DNA of 64,000 bases from PHAA01 sp034927445 (GTDB lineage: Bacteria > Bacillota > Syntrophomonadia > Syntrophomonadales > Syntrophomonadaceae). The DNA lies in NCBI GenBank assembly GCA_034927445.1, contig JAYFPZ010000003.1, positions 124,001 through 188,000 of the forward strand, written 5' to 3'. The notes under the pieces are model-generated. The model worked only from the letters and a program-made list of their open reading frames with translations, had not been told where the DNA came from and made no database searches. The first letter of the stretch is position 1. Each line of letters starts with the position of its first letter. This document shows, piece after piece, positions 60,025 through 64,000 of this stretch. A program made the translations under genes and the position numbers.

Positions 60025-62484
60025 TTAGTCTTGTATCTGGTCTTTGCGCAGTAAAGCCCAGGCGGATAATAAATAAAAACCTGCGATAAAGGCAACCAGG
60101 ACCCACCAGTGGGCTACGAAATTACCACTGAAGGGATCATGTTCCGGTTTTATCAGTACCCGGCTGCTGATGTCGCATATGCCGCCGACGAGCTCGTATC
60201 CCCATTTACTGATGGCGATATAGAAAATGCTGTGCAAATAATCAGGTTTAACGTCGGCTACTGGAATCAAGGCCCCGGCTAACAATATTTGGGGGACCAG
60301 CAGCACTGGAACGGTACTCATCGCTTTGTCAGCATTCAGAACCGTTGCTGAGACAGTCAGACCCATCATGACGCTGGCCAGCGAAATCAGGAAAAACGCT
60401 CCCAAATTAGGCCAGAATGCGGGCAAGCTCAGTCCCGTGGTTATCACCCCCAGGAATATGAAGCTTTGGATCAGGCATACTACGGAGAGGACCGTGATTT
60501 TGGAAAGGAGATAGGGGGCAATGCGAAGGTTCACCCTTCTTTCCCGCCGGTAAACCGGCATCTCTTTGACTATTTCACGGGCCGCGTTGGATGTTCCCAA
60601 CCAAATGGCGGTAAAAATCATCATCGCCACACTGATTGACATTTCTTTGCGTCTTTCGGTTTCATCAGCATTGTTGTTCTGAACTTCACTCAGTTGGCCG
60701 GCGGCCACAACCTGCGGAGTCAGTTGGACATCTTCAGGTTGTAATTTACTGTATTCATATAATGGGGCACTGTGAATAAATACCGTCACTATTAACATGG
60801 CTATTATCAAGGGCTGTAAAAACAGCAGCTGTACATTTTTCTTGTCACGGCTCATTATCCGCAAATAACGGCGAGTCAAAACGCCCCACTGTTTAAACCG
60901 GGAGATGCGGGGTTTGGCGAAAGCGGCAGCTCCAGTATTCGTCTCTCGCATAGAACCTGCCCGGTTTTGACTAAGATTACTGGTTATGTATTTTCGCCAG
61001 TACATGGAACGGCTATATTCCTGCGCCCAGTCACTTGCCGATTTTGTCTTGTCAGCGCTTACTTTTTTGTATATCTCGGCGAAATCACGAGCTCCAAAAT
61101 AAACCAGGGCTTCCGCCGGGCCGCCGAAGAAGGCCAATTTGCCTCCTTCGGTCAGAAATACTACCTTGTCACACAGGTCAATATTAAAAGTTGCGTGGGT
61201 CACCAGAATGATGGTACGGCCTTGATCGGCCAACCGGCGCAGCATTTCCATCATCACCTTTTCCAGGCCGGGATCAAGGCCGGAGGTGGGTTCGTCCAGG
61301 AAAAATATTCCCGGGCTGGTGAGCAGTTCGACCCCAATACTCACTCTTTTTCTCTGGCCTCCGGATAAACGGTAAACAGTCACATCACGGCGTGAATCAA
61401 TTTCAAGGTCTTGCATTACCCTTTCCACGGTGGCATTGATTTCCTCAGCCGTGGTATCTTCGGGCATGCGCAGACGGGCTGAATAGGCGAGTACTTCCTG
61501 TACGGTCAAGTCCATATGGACAATATCATCCTGGGGAACATAACCGATCATCGAGCGGAAAACATCATATTCATCATAAAGGTTGCGGCCATTAAGCAAT
61601 ATTTCTCCCGAGGTCGCCGGGCGCATTCCGGACAAAGCTCCTAAAAGAGTGGATTTGCCTGCGCCGCTTCCTCCCAGGATGGCGACAAATTCACGTGGTT
61701 CAATTACTATATTGAGGTTGTCCAGCAGGACTCTGGCGCCCCCGCCCGCCAGCTTTACGGTTTTGGACAACGATTTGATTTCCATGCGAATTTGTCCGTC
61801 ATTATCATTAAACTCAATCAAATTGCGTCCGTTAAAATAATAGCTGTAACCACAGATTTGGATCAGCGATCCAGGGAAAAGCTCGGTTGAATCATTCACT
61901 TTCTGCCCATTTATATAGGTTCCATTTACACTATTAAGGTCATATAATACTCTTTTGTCGGCCCGAAACATGATACGGGCATGAAACCGCGAAACCATGG
62001 GATGGGAAAGCACAATAGTGTTGGCAGGGTCGCGTCCAATACTGATCATTTCCTCGTCGGCCTTGAGCGCACGCGTAAAATTGCCTGCCGGTGTGTATTC
62101 GCTGCCGCCAGCCAGGTTTATACTGCAGGTGGTCCCCTCCTCATCTCCTCTATCCTTCTGGTATGAAAGCCATTCAGGTTCAGAGGGGGAGTCGGCTAAC
62201 AGTCTGATTCCCGTATCTCCCACCCGAAATATATCGCCCGGATGCAGAAACTCAACTGTTGAAATTCGATGCCCCCGCAAGGTTGTTCCATTGCTGCTGT
62301 TTTCATCATGAAGGGTGACGGCGCCGTCACTAAGCACTGTCACCCGGGCATGCAGACGGGATACCTTTTGATCGTTTAAGGTCAGCTCGCACGCGCTGTC
62401 ACCGCGGCCTATATATGTGCTGCCCGTTTTTAATTTGATTTTCCGGCCCCGGTCCTTGCCCTCAACAATCTCCAACCACGCCAT
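60025..62484 (-). CDS. FHA-domain ABC transporter (ATPase-permease fusion, ABCG-like)
   Basis: Two FHA domains lie at the N-terminus (about 23-75 with YIGRGDSA and SRLHARV; about 145-205 with SIGRDPANT and SRFHARIM). The ATPase domain follows with GGSGAGKSTLLGAL, LSGGQRKRVSIGVELL and FFLDEPTSGLDPG. The permease half (about 535-815) has six membrane helices of ABC-2 type. The FHA domains should bind phosphothreonine, presumably made by the nearby kinase. The start is the ATG at 62484. No strong terminator was seen downstream. Confidence 0.9.
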   Translation of the reverse strand: MAWLEIVEGKDRGRKIKLKTGSTYIGRGDSACELTLNDQKVSRLHARVTVLSDGAVTLHDENSSNGTTLRGHRISTVEFLHPGDIFRVGDTGIRLLADSPSEPEWLSYQKDRGDEEGTTCSINLAGGSEYTPAGNFTRALKADEEMISIGRDPANTIVLSHPMVSRFHARIMFRADKRVLYDLNSVNGTYINGQKVNDSTELFPGSLIQICGYSYYFNGRNLIEFNDNDGQIRMEIKSLSKTVKLAGGGARVLLDNLNIVIEPREFVAILGGSGAGKSTLLGALSGMRPATSGEILLNGRNLYDEYDVFRSMIGYVPQDDIVHMDLTVQEVLAYSARLRMPEDTTAEEINATVERVMQDLEIDSRRDVTVYRLSGGQRKRVSIGVELLTSPGIFFLDEPTSGLDPGLEKVMMEMLRRLADQGRTIILVTHATFNIDLCDKVVFLTEGGKLAFFGGPAEALVYFGARDFAEIYKKVSADKTKSASDWAQEYSRSMYWRKYITSNLSQNRAGSMRETNTGAAAFAKPRISRFKQWGVLTRRYLRIMSRDKKNVQLLFLQPLIIAMLIVTVFIHSAPLYEYSKLQPEDVQLTPQVVAAGQLSEVQNNNADETERRKEMSISVAMMIFTAIWLGTSNAAREIVKEMPVYRRERRVNLRIAPYLLSKITVLSVVCLIQSFIFLGVITTGLSLPAFWPNLGAFFLISLASVMMGLTVSATVLNADKAMSTVPVLLVPQILLAGALIPVADVKPDYLHSIFYIAISKWGYELVGGICDISSRVLIKPEHDPFSGNFVAHWWVLVAFIAGFYLLSAWALLRKDQIQD

Positions 62485-62498
62485 GACTCGCCTAACCC

Positions 62499-63485
62499 CT
62501 ACTCCTCATCAAATGTATATTCCACATTGGCCAGCCTTATTTTGTCTTTGAACCTCAACGGGGTTGGCTCGCCACTGTTTAATTTGTTCCCATTCAGGAA
62601 TGTACCATTTTTAGAATCCAAATCAATAATAAAGTAAGTGTTATTATCTGAAATAATCTTGGCGTGGGTCCTGCCAATATTGTTGTTATTCGCTTCATGA
62701 TAGTCCACGGCATCACTGTTTCGTCCTATTAAAAATTCGGGCTTGTTGATGGAAATAACCTCTTCAACCCCGTTGCGGTCAATCTTCAGAACCGGATAAA
62801 CCGGCATTTGTAGCAACTGGGTAGCCTCTTCGTCTGGGGCTGCGGGTTCGGCATAATGCGGTTGATAAGAACTTTCCGCTGCGTATTCGTACCCAGGCGG
62901 ATCATAGGCGGGAGCAGCCATTGACGGTGCCGCCTCCCCCGAAATTCTAGTGCCGCATTCCCGGCAAAAATCGCTGCTCGCTTCATTGCGCGTCCCACAT
63001 TGCGGGCAGAATTTGCCTCCCCTTGGGGTGGAGCTGCTGGGCAGGCTGGGAGCTGAGGTTTTGGCGGCGGCCATTAAATAAATGTTGAATACTGCTGCCA
63101 GGAAGAACAGAATCAAGGTCAAATAATAACCGCTGCCCCATTCAGCCCTTAGATAACGCTCCTCGGCAATTTTGGCATCAATACCAAATTTAAGTATTAA
63201 AGTCGAAATAAATCCCAAACCGGCAGTTAATATACATAAAATGTATCCAAACCGTTTCTTGATGAAGGCCAGGATCAGACCGGCAATAGCGATACCGAAT
63301 ATAAAGATGGCAAGCGGGATGGGATCGATCGTTTCACCTTGGTATTTCATGCCGCTCATTAGATCATATCCGCTTAGATTCAGCAGCTCCTGACCAGAAC
63401 AAGAGATGTTGACAAACGGCAGCACGAAACAAATAAGGATAAGTCCAAATAACGCGGGCGAAATTATTCTTTTTCCACCATTCAT
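62499..63485 (-). CDS. Membrane protein with zinc ribbon and C-terminal FHA domain
   Basis: The 328-residue protein has four membrane helices in its first 140 residues (after MNGGKRIISPALFGLILICF), then a zinc ribbon (CPQCGTRNEASSDFCRECG, about 163-182), a proline-rich linker, and an FHA domain (about 255-325; FLIGRNSDAVDYHEAN, GRTHAKI, DLDSKNGTFLNG). AAGGAGG precedes the ATG. It lies 12 nt after the phosphatase gene and 14 nt before the FHA-ABC gene, so the three are one operon. Confidence 0.88.
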   Translation of the reverse strand: MNGGKRIISPALFGLILICFVLPFVNISCSGQELLNLSGYDLMSGMKYQGETIDPIPLAIFIFGIAIAGLILAFIKKRFGYILCILTAGLGFISTLILKFGIDAKIAEERYLRAEWGSGYYLTLILFFLAAVFNIYLMAAAKTSAPSLPSSSTPRGGKFCPQCGTRNEASSDFCRECGTRISGEAAPSMAAPAYDPPGYEYAAESSYQPHYAEPAAPDEEATQLLQMPVYPVLKIDRNGVEEVISINKPEFLIGRNSDAVDYHEANNNNIGRTHAKIISDNNTYFIIDLDSKNGTFLNGNKLNSGEPTPLRFKDKIRLANVEYTFDEE

Positions 63486-63497
63486 GATAATCCTCCT

Positions 63498-64000
63498 TTA
63501 AATATCTCCTGTATCTATATTAACAACCCGGCATACAATATGCGCGAGATAGGCGCCTACCATTCCGGCAACAACCCGGGTACGTGAAGTCAACCTGTGC
63601 ATAGCCCTATGCAAACGCCTCATCCAGGGCAGACCTTGGATCTTTATGACCATAACCGTAATATTGTCATATCCCCCCCGCTCATTGGCTAGGTCAACCA
63701 GTTGTCGGCATGCATCCTGGGGAAAATTTTTGCTTGCTATTTTCCTGATCTCATCGTCATTGACCAGATTGTACAATCCGTCGGAACACAATATGATGAT
63801 ATCTTCTGCTCTCATCTTATAAGATGCCAATTCCGGTTCTGGAGCTCTCCGTCCCCCTCCCATAGCCTGACTCAGGATGTGCCTTTGGGGATGGGTCTCG
63901 GCTTCCGCCGGAGTAATTTTGCCCTGTACCAGCAGATCAGCCGTTACGGTTTGATCTGACGTCAACTGCACAATTTTATTGTTACGAATGAGATAGGCTC
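63498..64000 (-). CDS. PP2C-type Ser/Thr phosphatase, C-terminal part (runs off right edge)
   Basis: The frame is open to the edge; the last visible part reads AYLIRNNKIVQLTSDQTV, which is the usual PP2C segment after GDSR. IIILCSDGLYNLVNDDE and GGYDNITVMVIKI carry the catalytic aspartates. A GTG at 63969-63971 is not the true start. After the domain a ~40-residue tail with a hydrophobic stretch (VVAGMVGAYLAHIV) may attach it to the membrane. As in prpC-prkC pairs, it would reverse kinase action; here it begins the FHA operon. Confidence 0.92.
   Translation of the reverse strand, partial: AYLIRNNKIVQLTSDQTVTADLLVQGKITPAEAETHPQRHILSQAMGGGRRAPEPELASYKMRAEDIIILCSDGLYNLVNDDEIRKIASKNFPQDACRQLVDLANERGGYDNITVMVIKIQGLPWMRRLHRAMHRLTSRTRVVAGMVGAYLAHIVCRVVNIDTGDI

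Noticed and set aside
1..64000. CRISPR arrays, tRNA or rRNA genes, prophage
   Set aside because: No regularly spaced direct repeats, no cloverleaf-like segments and no phage genes were seen.

Overview
The window looks like the chromosome of an anaerobic, endospore-forming Firmicute close to Syntrophomonas or its Clostridia relatives. The evidence is the complete spoIIIAA-AH operon, an unsplit sigK, the nusB-folD-xseA-xseB-ispA block, a membrane-bound [NiFe] hydrogenase, a SatP-type acetate transporter and a type IV pilus cluster. Most genes lie on the minus strand in long, tight operons. No rRNA, tRNA, CRISPR array or intact insertion sequence was found.

Layout from left to right. (1) 1-1.9 kb holds the start of a membrane protein running off the left edge, a ~170-nt structured repeat, a ~575-nt structured RNA with its own promoter (proposed OLE RNA), a tiny peptide transcription unit and a small inverted-repeat element. 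(2) 1.9-5.9 kb is an uptake [NiFe] hydrogenase operon: small subunit, large subunit, cytochrome b, maturation protease. It is divergent from a DsrE-like gene and a SufS-like cysteine desulfurase (6.0-8.0 kb), and a GapN-like aldehyde dehydrogenase follows on the minus strand. (3) 9.9-12.2 kb is an AT-rich ABC exporter next to a chimaeric relic, in which the front of a REP-associated transposase is joined to the tail of a SPASM peptide maturase. (4) 12.4-27 kb: uspA, then, read on the minus strand from 26.8 kb downward, spoIIIAA-AH, a carboxyltransferase fused to a complete AccB, accC, a small transposon-like element, asp23, amaP, a DUF2273 gene, nusB, folD, xseA, xseB and ispA.

(5) 27-29.4 kb is a plus-strand island with a marR-like gene, a CarD-like gene and a ferredoxin-nitroreductase. 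The marR promoter sits in a 40-bp perfect palindrome and is followed by a second copy of the left-edge repeat. (6) 29.7-35.1 kb (minus): a CD1247-like gene, efp, pepP, aroQ, and the tldD/pmbA peptidase pair. (7) 35.5-44.6 kb (minus): type IV pilus genes pilB, pilT, pilC, pilA, pilD, three minor pilins and pilM, pilN, pilO. (8) 44.8-51.6 kb (minus): galT, yqeG, aroE, a GspH-like prepilin, a DUF2179 gene, aroC, aroK and nadE. (9) 52.2-54.3 kb: satP with a long leader, sigK and a thioesterase. (10) 54.4-64 kb (minus): a phosphosignalling cluster with a PP2C phosphatase, two FHA proteins (one a fused ABC transporter), a TPR protein, two small proteins and a Ser/Thr kinase carrying three PPC repeats. 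Zinc ribbons recur in four of these proteins.

Most worth a second look: the OLE-like RNA, which stays co-oriented with the nusB-ispA block although about 12 kb of other genes separate them; the paired leader repeats; the carboxyltransferase-BCCP fusion with a good internal start for free AccB; the FHA/kinase/PP2C/zinc-ribbon cluster; and two genes whose expected N-termini have no ATG, GTG or TTG but do have an in-frame ATA.
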